Positions 53,226 to 62,219 of a DNA stretch of 64,000 nucleotides are shown in pieces (positions within the stretch are counted from its first letter, which is position 1; every line of letters begins with the position of its first letter). Source of the stretch: Viridibacillus arvi (lineage in GTDB: Bacteria; Bacillota; Bacilli; Bacillales_A; Planococcaceae). Both the position numbers and the translations under genes were made by a program. The DNA lies in assembly GCF_001274945.1 (NCBI RefSeq), contig NZ_LILB01000009.1:186001-250000 (forward strand), given 5' to 3'. A model generated the notes under the pieces. That model saw only the letters and a program-made list of their open reading frames with translations, was not told the origin of the DNA and ran no database searches.

Positions 53226-53534
53226 TTATTTCCTCATTAGTTTTTGTATAGTGGTGAGAAGTTCATCTAATACTTCGTCATCACCTTCAGCTAGTCTGTC
53301 CTTTACACAGCCTTTTAAGTGTCCGTTTAAGAGTACTTTTGCGACACTGTTTAAAGCTGATTGTGTTGCGGATAGTTGTGTGATGATATCGTCACAGTAA
53401 ACATCCTTTTCGACCATGCCCTTAATACCGCGAATTTGGCCTTCGGCGCGATTTAGCCGAGTGATTAAATCTTTTTTTACTTGCTCTGGGTGGTGACTTT
53501 TACGACAAGAGTTATCGTGACATTCGTTCGTCAT
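53226..53534 (-). CDS. csoR: Copper-sensing repressor CsoR
   Basis: A 102-residue all-helical repressor that leaves DNA when it binds Cu(I). The copper ligands fit the C-H-C pattern: cysteine in DVYCDDIITQL near residue 47, then histidine and cysteine in LLNGHLKGCVKDRL near residues 72-76. The N-terminal tail has extra His/Cys residues (CHDNSCRKSHH). The minus-strand ATG follows TAGGAGGAACAAA. A CsoR-type operator lies just upstream and the copper chaperone gene copZ is directly downstream. Confidence 0.95.
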   Translation of the reverse strand: MTNECHDNSCRKSHHPEQVKKDLITRLNRAEGQIRGIKGMVEKDVYCDDIITQLSATQSALNSVAKVLLNGHLKGCVKDRLAEGDDEVLDELLTTIQKLMRK

Positions 53535-53569
53535 TTTGTTCCTCCTACGTTTGATGAAGTTATTTTATC

Positions 53570-53586
53570 ATACTATAGGGGGGTAT
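53570..53586. promoter_or_regulatory. Candidate CsoR operator
   Basis: ATACTATAGGGGGGTAT, with a G-rich core between ATAC and GTAT ends, resembles the B. subtilis CsoR operator form ATACC...GGGGTAT. It is 35 bases upstream of csoR. Confidence 0.6.
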
Positions 53587-53676
53587 TCAAAATTAATGAA
53601 TTAAATACCTCGTTTAAATATTACTGTTCAGGGTAACTAAAGAGTAAAAAGTAGCATAAATATTTTGAAAATACCG

Positions 53677-53706
53677 TTGTCAATAAGGCTTATCGTGTAG
53701 TATGAT
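53677..53706 (+). promoter_or_regulatory. Probable sigma-A promoter of the 45-residue ORF
   Basis: TTGTCA (53677-53682), 18-base spacer, TATGAT (53701-53706). A second TATAAT occurs near 53764 without a good -35. Confidence 0.45.
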
Positions 53707-53865
53707 TTACTTCCACTTAATATATGTAACAATATTGAAACGTATCAGATGATGAAAAAATGTTATAATAATAAGCATGAAATACTTAATAAGTGGGTAT
53801 GATGTAGTTGAAACCTTTTATGGGACACTACGTCTTAAATATAAAGAAAAGAAGAGGTGGAAAGT

Positions 53866-54003
53866 ATGGGAAGAGAAGTAGATTTGACTAAAATTGTTTC
53901 TAACTTATCAAAGCTTGGCGTTAAAGCAACGACTACAAAATCACGCTTGGAATTACTTAAAGCAATTGCACCACCAAAACAATCACCACAAGCACAAAAC
54001 TAA
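53866..54003 (+). CDS. Small hypothetical protein, 45 residues
   Basis: A short ORF with all the marks of a real gene: ATG 53866 follows AAGAGGTGGAAAG, the stop TAA at 54001 is followed ten bases later by a rho-independent terminator, and a promoter lies upstream. The peptide begins MGREVDLTKIVSNLSKLG, continues with a basic helix (TTTKSRLELLKAIAPP) and ends in a Gln/Pro-rich tail. No membrane segment or signal. I do not recognise a family. Its neighbours csoR and rodA are on the opposite strand and give no hint of function. Confidence 0.6.
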   Translation: MGREVDLTKIVSNLSKLGVKATTTKSRLELLKAIAPPKQSPQAQN

Positions 54004-54012
54004 CATGCTCCG

Positions 54013-54041
54013 CTTCGACTATACGATGTCGAAGTTTTTTT
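54013..54041 (+). terminator. Terminator after the 45-residue ORF
   Basis: CTTCGAC and GTCGAAG arms with an eight-base loop (partly pairing) and seven T residues. Confidence 0.82.
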
Positions 54042-54050
54042 ATTTGCAAA

Positions 54051-54082
54051 AAAGCCCAGAGAAAAATTTTTCTCTGGGCTTT
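54051..54082. terminator. Terminator of rodA (bidirectional form)
   Basis: AAAGCCCAGAGAAAAA and TTTTTCTCTGGGCTTT form a perfect 32-base palindrome, flanked by A-run on the left, giving a T-run on the minus strand. Confidence 0.88.
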
Positions 54083-54089
54083 ACTATTG

Positions 54090-55286
54090 TTATAAAAACT
54101 CTTCATCTTCATCATGATTTCCGAACATATATGTGCGGTGATGGAATTTCATACTGAATACTAGGCCTAATGCCAGTGCATTCCCCATCATTGAGCTACC
54201 ACCGTAACTTATGAATGGTAATGGAATACCTGTTATAGGTAGTAATTGAATTGTCATACCTATGTTTTCTAATACGTGGAATGTTATCATCGCAATAATT
54301 CCAGCACAAACATATGTACAGAATGGGTCTTTCATTTGCAAAGTTAATTTTGTCAGATGGAAGATTAGGAAAAAGAATAAACAAATAACGGCGCTTGCAC
54401 CGATAAAGCCATACTCTTCTCCGATTACACTAAAGACAAAGTCAGTATGGTTTTCAGGTACATATACTTCACGGCCTTGGAAACCTTTGCCGAAAATTTC
54501 ACCTGAGCCAATGGCGTTTAAGGATGAAATTAAGTGATAGCCATCACTAGATGCATAGGAATAAGGGTCTAACCAAGAATAGATTCGAGCAAATTGATAA
54601 GGGCTAAAACCTAATTTATGTTGTAGGAAGTCTTGCATATAAAGGGCCATCCATAATAAACCAGCCCCTAAAGCTGCTGCACTACCTGCTATAGGTAAAA
54701 TGATTTTCCAAGAAATCCCCGCTACGATTACAGTTGCTGCAGTAATAGCAAAGAATACGAGCGCAGAACCTAAATCAGGCTGTTGCATAATAAATGCTAA
54801 TGGAATTAATAATACGCCGAAAATTTTACCTAATAACATGAAATCTGTTTTCAAAGATCTCATAGAGTATTTTTCATGATGCTTACTGACCATTCGGGCG
54901 AGTGCGAGTATGAAAAAAGTTTTCATAAATTCGGAAGGTTGAATATCACCTACAGGTAAATGGAACCAACTTTTTGCACCATTTCGTGGTTCTGCGATTT
55001 GACCTACTCCACCAGGGGCAATCAATAATAGAGCTAATAGCAAAATCCCAGCTCCATATAAATACCAGGACATTTTCTTGTACTGGTCAGGTTCAAAATA
55101 CATCATAGCACCCATGATACATGCGCCGATAAAATACCAAAATAATTGCTTAGTTACATAGTTTGCTGCATATTGACCAGAAGTTTGAGCTGAAGCAATA
55201 GCTGTTACACTGATAATACAAAATAGAAGCATTATAAAAGCGAGCGTCCAGTCAAAACGATCGGAAAATTTTTTATTTGTATTCAT
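54090..55286 (-). CDS. rodA: Rod-shape peptidoglycan polymerase RodA (SEDS family)
   Basis: A 398-residue ten-helix SEDS glycosyltransferase that polymerises lipid II for side-wall growth. SEDS features include IQPSEFMKTFFILALA near residue 115, QQPDLGSALVFF near 167 with the catalytic-region aspartate, the long external loop with YPYSYASSDGYHLI-like DPYSYASSDGYHLISSLNAIGSGEIFGKGF, the TDFVFSVIGEEYGFIGA helix, and PLPFISYGGSSM near the C-terminus. The minus-strand ATG follows TTTAGGTGACGTAA. The short length and lack of division-cluster neighbours favour RodA over FtsW. Confidence 0.9.
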   Translation of the reverse strand: MNTNKKFSDRFDWTLAFIMLLFCIISVTAIASAQTSGQYAANYVTKQLFWYFIGACIMGAMMYFEPDQYKKMSWYLYGAGILLLALLLIAPGGVGQIAEPRNGAKSWFHLPVGDIQPSEFMKTFFILALARMVSKHHEKYSMRSLKTDFMLLGKIFGVLLIPLAFIMQQPDLGSALVFFAITAATVIVAGISWKIILPIAGSAAALGAGLLWMALYMQDFLQHKLGFSPYQFARIYSWLDPYSYASSDGYHLISSLNAIGSGEIFGKGFQGREVYVPENHTDFVFSVIGEEYGFIGASAVICLFFFLIFHLTKLTLQMKDPFCTYVCAGIIAMITFHVLENIGMTIQLLPITGIPLPFISYGGSSMMGNALALGLVFSMKFHHRTYMFGNHDEDEEFL

Positions 55287-55442
55287 TTACGTCACCTAAA
55301 TTATTTAGTTTCATTTCTTATTTCATTATAGCGTAAATAATTGTATCACGCTTCATAATAAAGATGTGACGAAATCGAATCACAAATGTTTCAAATTATG
55401 ATAATTCATCTTATAATGAGAGTTGGAAATGAGGTGATCGAC

Positions 55443-56192
55443 TTGGCAAAAAAAATGCGAGCTGCTGATGATTTTTTGCACCACTTATATGTACATATGA
55501 ATGAGATTAATCAATTTGTCATTTTTAGTGGTTTAACGTTTCAAGAATTCGTTTCTTCAGTCGGTCCGCTTCAAAATATTTTACTCTTGAAAAATGAATA
55601 CGAAGACGGTTCATTTAATATGCATACACAGTTAGAATTCGTAGAAGAAAGAAGTATCCGCAAGTTTATAAAGAAAGCCTCAGATTCAAAAAAAGAGCTT
55701 TGCTGGATTGATTTCTCAGACGAAAAACGATTAAATCTTTTAACGCCACAAGAACAGGCGGAGCTATTATATATCGGTCATAAAAAAGAGCCTGTCCGGA
55801 CGCCGTTTTATCACCAGTTACAAAATAAATACGTATATTTGGCCAATGAAGATGAAAAGATGTCTAAAATTTATTTTCGGGATTTACAAGATGTCGAAGA
55901 ATTATTAGCTAATTTGTTTAATGCCATTATTCAAGAAAAAGAAAAGCCTGCGACATTTTGGAGAAGAAAAGTAAAAGACAGTATACCGACTTTTACGAAA
56001 GAAATGCTTTCGAGCTTTCGCGAGGAAGTGAAGGATGGCGTACTATTTTCAATGTACAGAATTGAAAAGCCGGACCTTGCATATGTCTTAGAACTGCGCA
56101 ATATTTCCGATTTAACTTTCCCGGATGAAATTTGGGATGAGTTAAATACAATATTAAAGAAAAAGGCAGAGCAAATTATGGAAGTTCATTGA
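55443..56192 (+). CDS. Hypothetical protein between rodA and ddl
   Basis: A 249-residue soluble protein that I do not recognise. It has no signal peptide, membrane helix or obvious cofactor motif; composition is rich in charged residues and helices (FVEERSIRKFIKKASDSKKELCWIDF, YFRDLQDVEELLANLFNAIIQEKEK). TTG 55443 is five bases after GAGGTGA and gives MAKKMRAADDFLHHLYV; the open frame upstream to 55386 lacks a site. It is divergent from rodA and followed by a terminator before ddl. A role in wall synthesis would be guilt by association only. Confidence 0.7.
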   Translation: MAKKMRAADDFLHHLYVHMNEINQFVIFSGLTFQEFVSSVGPLQNILLLKNEYEDGSFNMHTQLEFVEERSIRKFIKKASDSKKELCWIDFSDEKRLNLLTPQEQAELLYIGHKKEPVRTPFYHQLQNKYVYLANEDEKMSKIYFRDLQDVEELLANLFNAIIQEKEKPATFWRRKVKDSIPTFTKEMLSSFREEVKDGVLFSMYRIEKPDLAYVLELRNISDLTFPDEIWDELNTILKKKAEQIMEVH

Positions 56193-56211
56193 GCGCTGAC
56201 TGCTTTAAAGG

Positions 56212-56242
56212 GTTCTCCACGGATATTTCTGTGGAGAATTTT
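56212..56242 (+). terminator. Terminator after the hypothetical gene upstream of ddl
   Basis: TTCTCCAC and GTGGAGAA arms with a ten-base loop and six T residues. Confidence 0.8.
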
Positions 56243-56405
56243 TTCATATTAGCATGCATAAATTTTCTAGAGTGCTATTATTAGAAAAGATATTTTTAGT
56301 AAGAAAAGATTGAAAGTCCTGCGACTCTTCAAGATGAAATCATTTCATGAATCATTTCGGTTCATGATAAACTAAAAGTACAACAAACTGGAGGACGTTT
56401 ATAAA

Positions 56406-57476
56406 ATGAAAAAAAAATTAGGCTTATTATATGGTGGTAAATCTGCTGAGCATGATGTTTCTCTTTCGACAGCAAGAGCAGTCACTCAAGCGTTAAACTT
56501 TGATAAATTTGATGTATTCCCTATTTTCATTACACGCGATGGCGAATGGAGAAAAGGAGATCAGCTAACTGCGCCAGTAGAGTCAATTGAACAATTACAA
56601 TTAGGCAAAGGTACGCAGGATAGCATTCCAAATGATGTATCAAGCTTTTTATTAAATAAAGATGAAAAAGAATTTGACGTTATTTTCCCATTACTTCATG
56701 GTACAAACGGGGAAGATGGTACAGTGCAAGGTTTATTAGAAGTATTGAACTTACCATATGTAGGTAATGGAGTTTTAGCTTCTTCTGCAGGGATGGATAA
56801 AGTAGTGATGAAGCAATTATTCGAGCATGCTGGTTTAAAGCAAGTTCCTTATGTCTACTTCATCCGTAAAGAGTGGAATAAAAATCAAGATGCATTAATC
56901 GCTAAAATGGAAGAAGAGCTAACTTGGCCGATGTTCGTTAAACCTGCAAACTTAGGTTCAAGTGTTGGAATTAGTAAAGCATCTAACCGTGAAGAGTTGA
57001 TTAAAGCAATCGATCTTGCATCAAAATATGATCGCAAAATTATTGTTGAAACTGGAATCGTTGCACGTGAAGTAGAAATGGGTGTACTCGGAAACGATTC
57101 ACCAAAAGTATCCGTACCTGGTGAAATCAAACCAGTTACAGACTTCTATGATTACGATTCAAAATATAATGATAATAATACAGGTCTAATCATACCTGCT
57201 CCTGTAACAACAGATGTTGTAGAGCGTATGAAGGATATGGCTATTCGTGCATTTAAAGTATTAGATTGTTCAGGCCTTGTTCGCGCAGATTTCTTTGTAA
57301 CAGCTGAAGATGATATTGTTATTAATGAAGTAAATACGATGCCAGGATTTACGCCTGTCAGCATGTACCCGATTTTATGGCAAAATACAGGTGTCACTTA
57401 CTCAGATTTAATCGAACAGTTGATTGATCTGGCAATTGAAAGACATGAAGAAAAACAACAGCTTCAATATCAATAA
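56406..57476 (+). CDS. ddl: D-alanine--D-alanine ligase
   Basis: ATP-grasp enzyme that makes the D-Ala-D-Ala dipeptide of peptidoglycan precursors. The 356-residue protein has [16 protein letters not shown] near the N-terminus, [15 protein letters not shown] near residue 99, the ATP-binding [17 protein letters not shown] near 177-193, and the metal-binding [31 protein letters not shown] region near 300-330. The [10 protein letters not shown]-like [10 protein letters not shown] segment fits the D-Ala (not D-lactate) group only tentatively. ATG 56406 follows TGGAGGACG. murF follows after 20 bases in the same operon. Confidence 0.96.
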   Translation: MKKKLGLLYGGKSAEHDVSLSTARAVTQALNFDKFDVFPIFITRDGEWRKGDQLTAPVESIEQLQLGKGTQDSIPNDVSSFLLNKDEKEFDVIFPLLHGTNGEDGTVQGLLEVLNLPYVGNGVLASSAGMDKVVMKQLFEHAGLKQVPYVYFIRKEWNKNQDALIAKMEEELTWPMFVKPANLGSSVGISKASNREELIKAIDLASKYDRKIIVETGIVAREVEMGVLGNDSPKVSVPGEIKPVTDFYDYDSKYNDNNTGLIIPAPVTTDVVERMKDMAIRAFKVLDCSGLVRADFFVTAEDDIVINEVNTMPGFTPVSMYPILWQNTGVTYSDLIEQLIDLAIERHEEKQQLQYQ

Positions 57477-57496
57477 GACGCGAGTGTGGTGAGATA

Positions 57497-58867
57497 ATGA
57501 GAAAAACATTAAAGCAAATTGCAAAGTGGTTAAATTGTGAACAACAACTAGTAGAAGAGGTTGTTGTAACAGGGATCTCGATAAATACACGTACGTTGCA
57601 AGCTGGAGATTTATTTATCCCTTTCCGTGGTGAAAAAACAAATGGTCATCGTTATGTAACGCAAGCATTTGAAAACGGTGCAGTGGCATCATTTTGGCTA
57701 AAGGATGAACCGAATCCTCCTGCTGGCCTACCATTACTTTTTGTAGATGATGCAGAAGAGGCACTTCAACAAATGGCATCAGCATATCGACAAGAGCACA
57801 GTGCAACATTTATCGGTATTACAGGCTCAAATGGGAAGACTTCAACAAAAGACTTAGTAGCAGGAGTATTATCGCCATACTACAAAGTGCAAAAAACAGA
57901 AGGTAACTTTAATAATGATTTAGGTTTACCGTTAACAATTTTATCGCTAGATGAAGATACAGATTTTGCTATTCTCGAGATGGGAATGAGTGGTTTTGGT
58001 GAAATTGAATTTTTGACTAAATTAGCTAAACCACATTTCACAGCTATCACGAATATTGGAGAAGCGCATATGCAAGATCTTGGTTCAAGAGCGGGCATTG
58101 CAAAAGCGAAGTTTGAAATTGTTCTAGGTTTACAACCAGGTGGTAAGTTGTTCTATGACGGTGACGAGCCGTTGCTTATACCACTTGTTACAGAACAAAA
58201 AGATTTGAAAGCCATATCATTTGGACTGAATGGTTCGGCGGATATAACGGCGACTAATATTACGACAACTGAAAACGGTAGTTCATTTACTGTTGAGGGT
58301 TTGTTGAATGAGGATTTCTTCATTTCAGTATTAGGTAGTCACCAAGTGAAAAATACATTGGTAGCTATTTTGATTGCGCGTGAAGTAGGGCTATCAGCCG
58401 AACAGATTCGCGAAGCTTTAAAAGAGGTTTCATTAACAAACATGCGCATGCAATTAGTAAATGGAGCGCAAGACATCTTATTTATTAATGACGCTTACAA
58501 CGCAGCACCAACTTCTATGAAGGCAGCATTACAGTTTTTACAAACGACAGAAATGCGTTCAGATAAATGGGTAGTACTTGGTGATATGTTAGAACTAGGT
58601 GAGCTTGAGCAACAGTACCATGAGGAGATTGCGGAGGTAATTGATGGTAAGAGCATCCATAAAGTATGCTTATTTGGACCGCGTATGAAGTGGTTATACG
58701 ATAAGTTGGAAAATAATCTACCAGCGGATCATCTATTATGGACTGCAGAAGATTATGAAACAATCATTCAACACCTTCGCACCAATGCAGGTCCAAATTC
58801 TATTGTCTTATTAAAAGGTTCACGTGGTATGGAGCTTGAAAATATATTGAATGCGTTTAAAGAATAA
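57497..58867 (+). CDS. murF: UDP-MurNAc-tripeptide--D-alanyl-D-alanine ligase
   Basis: Adds the D-Ala-D-Ala made by ddl to the UDP-MurNAc-tripeptide, completing the cytosolic stem peptide. The 456-residue Mur ligase has the ATP-binding loop GITGSNGKTSTKDL near residues 106-119, the NFNNDLGLPLTIL segment, EMGMSGFGEIEFLTKLAKPHFTAITNIGEAHMQDLGSR-type central region and NDAYNAAPTSMKAAL near 330. ATG 57497 is preceded by GTGGTGAGATA, a moderate ribosome site. It lies 20 bases after ddl, the standard Bacillales pair. Confidence 0.97.
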   Translation: MRKTLKQIAKWLNCEQQLVEEVVVTGISINTRTLQAGDLFIPFRGEKTNGHRYVTQAFENGAVASFWLKDEPNPPAGLPLLFVDDAEEALQQMASAYRQEHSATFIGITGSNGKTSTKDLVAGVLSPYYKVQKTEGNFNNDLGLPLTILSLDEDTDFAILEMGMSGFGEIEFLTKLAKPHFTAITNIGEAHMQDLGSRAGIAKAKFEIVLGLQPGGKLFYDGDEPLLIPLVTEQKDLKAISFGLNGSADITATNITTTENGSSFTVEGLLNEDFFISVLGSHQVKNTLVAILIAREVGLSAEQIREALKEVSLTNMRMQLVNGAQDILFINDAYNAAPTSMKAALQFLQTTEMRSDKWVVLGDMLELGELEQQYHEEIAEVIDGKSIHKVCLFGPRMKWLYDKLENNLPADHLLWTAEDYETIIQHLRTNAGPNSIVLLKGSRGMELENILNAFKE

Positions 58868-58876
58868 TTTTTTAGT

Positions 58877-58919
58877 AAAAGCATCTAAAAAGGTTAAGTT
58901 CCTTTTAGATGCTTTTTTC
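58877..58919 (+). terminator. Terminator after ddl-murF
   Basis: AAAGCATCTAAAAAGG and CCTTTTAGATGCTTT arms with a seven-base loop, followed by T residues. Confidence 0.88.
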
Positions 58920-58959
58920 TTATAAAATATTGGGTACACTATTGGCGGAGGGTGACGTG

Positions 58960-59649
58960 ATGACAACAGGCGTACTTTGTATTCATGGTTTTACAGGTGG
59001 ACCTCAAGAATTAAAGCCGTTTGTGGATTTTTTACAGCAGAATACGGATTGGCTTGTTCTGGTGCCGACTCTTTCAGGACATGGTGAAGAATTGCATTTG
59101 GATAACTATAAAGCTGAACATTGGCTAATGGATGCTGAACTTGCTTATAAAAAGTTAGCTAAAGAAGTAGATGTAGTCATTGTAGTAGGTTTTTCAATGG
59201 GTGGACTTATAGCCCTTTATTTAGCATTACGTTATGAAGTGGAGAAGTTAGTATTACTAAGTGCTGCAGCAAAGTATATTAGCGTCCGTCAATTGCTAAA
59301 AGATATCAAAGAATTGACTAACGATTTGTTTCATGGGGAGCTAGAGCAAAATGAGTTATACCATCGCTATGACAATAAAATTAGCAATGTTCCGATGTCA
59401 TCGACGTTAGAATTCCTTCGCCTAGTGCGAAAAGTAGAACCTTATTATGAAAAAATCACAGTCCCCATTTGTATAGTACAAGGGGAAGTAGATGGAATAG
59501 TGCCAGCAATTACCGCACAATTTTTATATGACCGATTAGGGTCTACGAAAAAGCAATTAATACTTTCACCCAATGGCAAGCATCATATTTGCTTTAGCGA
59601 TGATAGGGATGAATGGTTTCAATCTGTACTGAACTTTTTGTTAGAGTGA
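58960..59649 (+). CDS. Alpha/beta hydrolase, carboxylesterase (EstA/Est30-like)
   Basis: A 229-residue esterase similar in plan to Geobacillus Est30. The catalytic serine is in VVGFSMGGLIALYLA near residues 86-100, the aspartate probably in QGEVDGIVPA near 185-194, and the histidine in NGKHHICFS near 212-220; the N-terminal CIHGFTGGPQELKPF provides the oxyanion hole. ATG 58960 follows GGAGGGTGACG; the longer frame from 58909 runs over the murF terminator. No signal peptide. It sits between murF and cshA; a leader or terminator hairpin follows 93 bases after its stop. Confidence 0.9.
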   Translation: MTTGVLCIHGFTGGPQELKPFVDFLQQNTDWLVLVPTLSGHGEELHLDNYKAEHWLMDAELAYKKLAKEVDVVIVVGFSMGGLIALYLALRYEVEKLVLLSAAAKYISVRQLLKDIKELTNDLFHGELEQNELYHRYDNKISNVPMSSTLEFLRLVRKVEPYYEKITVPICIVQGEVDGIVPAITAQFLYDRLGSTKKQLILSPNGKHHICFSDDRDEWFQSVLNFLLE

Positions 59650-59664
59650 AAAAAACAGATAATT

Positions 59665-59711
59665 TTGACTGATGGATATTGATTGCATAGTGTGGTTACT
59701 CGTGTTAAACT
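59665..59711 (+). promoter_or_regulatory. Two overlapping promoter candidates for cshA
   Basis: TTGACT-N17-TAGTGT (59665-59693) and TTGCAT-N17-TAAACT (59683-59711). Either gives a cshA leader of about 275-290 bases. Confidence 0.45.
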
Positions 59712-59742
59712 ATTGAAAGCAATGGATACATTTTGTGTGAAG

Positions 59743-59774
59743 ACTCTCCGAGATGATGGAGAGTGCTTTTTTTT
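59743..59774 (+). terminator. Terminator-like hairpin in the esterase-cshA gap
   Basis: ACTCTCC and GGAGAGT arms around an eight-base loop, then GC and a run of eight or nine T residues. It may end the esterase transcript or act as an attenuator in the cshA leader. The following 59775-59992 stretch has further pairing segments, such as CCGAG (59812-59816) with CTCGG (59827-59831) and GGAAC (59871-59875) with GTTCC (59906-59910). Confidence 0.75.
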
Positions 59775-59992
59775 GAACATTACGGTTTATTCTTTTTTGG
59801 GTTAGAATTCCCCGAGAATTGAACCGCTCGGCAAAGACCGGGCTTTACTTTATATATATAAAATTCCTCTGGAACTTAAACAGAGATATATTAAGAGACG
59901 GAAACGTTCCTCTCACAAGGCTCGATTTGCCCTATTTTCATCTGAAAATGTAACCATTTGTCAAATGCATGAGCAAAAAGGAGAATGAAACT

Positions 59993-61567
59993 TTGACAAA
60001 TTTTTCAGAATTAAACGTTAGCGCTTCTATCCAAAAATCCCTATCACGTATGGGCTTTGAAGAAGCAACCCCAATCCAAGAAGGTACAATTTCATTTGCG
60101 AAAGAAGGACGCGACATTATCGGCCAGGCACAAACTGGTACTGGTAAAACTGCAGCGTTTGGTATTCCGCTTATCGAGAAAATTGATATCAATAATCCTG
60201 CAATCCAAGGCTTAATTATTGCCCCAACTCGCGAATTAGCAATCCAAGTTTCTGAAGAACTTCATAAAATTGGTTATGATACACGTGCACGAATTTTATC
60301 AGTATATGGTGGACAGGATATTGGTCGCCAAATCCGTGCTCTTAAAAATAAACCACAAATTATTGTTGGTACTCCTGGTCGTATTCTTGACCATATCAAC
60401 CGTCGTACATTGAAATTAGATAACGTTCAAACACTTGTGTTAGACGAAGCTGATGAAATGTTAAACATGGGATTCATTGAAGATATCAATACAATTTTAG
60501 AAAACGTTCCAGCTGAACGCCAAACATTACTGTTCTCAGCTACTATGCCTGGACCGATTCGTAAAATTGCTGAGAAATTCATGAAAGACCCTGAAGTGGT
60601 TAAAATTAAATCTAAAGAAATGACAGTAGAAAACATTGAGCAATTTTTCGTTAAGTCTCAAGAACGCGAAAAATTCGATATCCTTTCTCGTCTTTTAAAT
60701 GTTCACCAACCAGAATTAGCGATTGTATTTGGTCGTACTAAACGTCGTGTTGATGAATTAGCACACGCTTTAAGCATTCGCGGCTACCTTGCTGAAGGTA
60801 TTCATGGTGATTTAAGCCAAGCGAAACGTATTTCAGTATTACGTCAATTCAAAGAAAATAAAATTGATGTATTAGTTGCAACAGACGTAGCGGCTCGTGG
60901 CCTTGATATTTCAGGTGTAACTCACGTTTATAACTTCGATATTCCACAAGACCCAGAATCTTACGTTCACCGTATTGGACGTACAGGTCGTGCTGGTAAA
61001 TCAGGTAAGGCGATTACATTTGTAACTCCACGTGAAATGGGTTACCTACGTATCGTTGAAGAAACAACTAAAAAACGTATGACAGCTCTTCAACCACCAA
61101 CAGCGGATGAAGCTTTAGTTGGCCAACAAGCTCTTGCAGTAGAACAATTAACTGAACTAGTTGAGAAAAATCACTTAAGTGATTACCGTTCAATGGCAGA
61201 AGACTTATTAGCTAAACACGAAGCTGTTGACTTAGTAGCAGCAGCTATTAAATCAATGACTAAAGAGCCTGATGATACACCAATCAAAATCACTGAAGAA
61301 CGCCCATTACCACAACGTGGCGGACGTTCAGGTGGTGGCGGTAGTCGTGGCGGTCGCTCAAACGGCGGCGGTGGCGGTTACCGTGGCGGTCGCTCAAGTG
61401 GCGGCAACAGTCGTGGTGGAGAACGCGGTGGACGTGGCGGAGAACGCGGTGGAAGCCGTGGAGAACGTGGCGGAGATCGCGGTCGTCGTGAAGGTGGCGG
61501 TCGTCGTGAAGGCGGAGCTAGCCAAGGTGGACGCACTCGTGCACCACGCAAACGTAGCGAAGACTAA
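59993..61567 (+). CDS. cshA: DEAD-box ATP-dependent RNA helicase CshA
   Basis: Unwinds RNA; CshA works in ribosome assembly, cold adaptation and the RNA degradosome. The 524-residue protein shows the Q motif ([12 protein letters not shown]), [14 protein letters not shown] (motif I), [41 protein letters not shown] and [13 protein letters not shown]. After about residue 430 comes a tail of nearly 90 residues made of RGG and GGR repeats, expected to bind RNA. TTG 59993 lies nine bases after AAGGAG; ATG 59969 lies before that site. A long, structured leader precedes the gene. Confidence 0.95.
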   Translation: MTNFSELNVSASIQKSLSRMGFEEATPIQEGTISFAKEGRDIIGQAQTGTGKTAAFGIPLIEKIDINNPAIQGLIIAPTRELAIQVSEELHKIGYDTRARILSVYGGQDIGRQIRALKNKPQIIVGTPGRILDHINRRTLKLDNVQTLVLDEADEMLNMGFIEDINTILENVPAERQTLLFSATMPGPIRKIAEKFMKDPEVVKIKSKEMTVENIEQFFVKSQEREKFDILSRLLNVHQPELAIVFGRTKRRVDELAHALSIRGYLAEGIHGDLSQAKRISVLRQFKENKIDVLVATDVAARGLDISGVTHVYNFDIPQDPESYVHRIGRTGRAGKSGKAITFVTPREMGYLRIVEETTKKRMTALQPPTADEALVGQQALAVEQLTELVEKNHLSDYRSMAEDLLAKHEAVDLVAAAIKSMTKEPDDTPIKITEERPLPQRGGRSGGGGSRGGRSNGGGGGYRGGRSSGGNSRGGERGGRGGERGGSRGERGGDRGRREGGGRREGGASQGGRTRAPRKRSED

Positions 61568-61579
61568 AATTCACTTATT

Positions 61580-61612
61580 AAAGCTATCCCATTTCGGTGG
61601 GATAGCTTTTTT
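61580..61612 (+). terminator. Terminator after cshA
   Basis: AAAGCTATCCCA and TGGGATAGCTTT perfect arms with a six-base loop and a T-run. Confidence 0.9.
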
Positions 61613-61739
61613 GTTTTCTCTATATTGACGTAGAAATAACTATTGGACAGTTTACCTGCCTCTCTGTAGACTGAAAATAAATGAAACATTTCTTACTATT
61701 CAAACGTAAAAGAGTTATAAGAGAAGAGAGGTGGACAAA

Positions 61740-62219
61740 GTGAGTGTAGAACCAAAATATCAAATATCAAGAAAAGGCCTAACCGTATGGCGTGTTTACG
61801 GTATCATTCAATCACTAATTGTTTTGTTAATAGTCGTAGGCGTTGGAGCGTTAACGTGGTTTTTTGAATGGTATTGGTGGATATACATAATTTGCGCAGT
61901 AGTGCCGTTTGTTTTTGCATTTTTATTTATTTATCTATTTCCTAAAATACGATGGGATCATTGGCGTTACGAAGTACGTGAACAAGAAATTGAAGTTCAA
62001 CATGGGTTATTTATTGTTGTTAGGACATTAGTGCCAATGGTACGTGTACAACATGTTGATACTTCGCAAGGTCCAATTTTAAAGCGTTATGGATTAGCTG
62101 AAATGACAATCTCTACAGCAGCAACGACGCATACAATTCCGGCACTCGTTATGGCTGAGGCAGATGATTTACGAGCGCGTATATCTGAGTTAGCAAGGGT
62201 GGCGGAAGACGATGTCTGA
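61740..62219 (+). CDS. ydbS: PH (bPH2) domain membrane protein, YdbS-like
   Basis: A 159-residue protein with two N-terminal membrane helices (about residues 22-45 and 48-70) and one bacterial pleckstrin-homology domain (WDHWRYEVREQEIEVQHGLFIVVRTLVPMVRVQHVDTSQGPILKRYGL). Corresponds to YdbS, which with YdbT gives protection against some antimicrobial peptides and amylolysin in Bacilli. GTG 61740 is six bases after AGAGAGGTG; the GTG at 61731 is inside it. It overlaps the next gene by eight bases. Confidence 0.9.
   Translation: MSVEPKYQISRKGLTVWRVYGIIQSLIVLLIVVGVGALTWFFEWYWWIYIICAVVPFVFAFLFIYLFPKIRWDHWRYEVREQEIEVQHGLFIVVRTLVPMVRVQHVDTSQGPILKRYGLAEMTISTAATTHTIPALVMAEADDLRARISELARVAEDDV

Noticed and set aside
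53805-53850. GATGTAG...CTACGTC inverted repeat before the 45-residue ORF
   Set aside because: Seven-base arms with one G-U pair and a long loop are too weak to call an operator or RNA element.
56326-56380. Repeated ATCATTTC/TTCATGAT motifs before ddl
   Set aside because: The pairings are short and AT-rich, with no consistent spacing or matching regulator nearby.
61272-61628. 118-codon frame rich in Val/Ala over the cshA tail
   Set aside because: It is the off-frame reading of the RGG-repeat DNA and extends through the cshA terminator.
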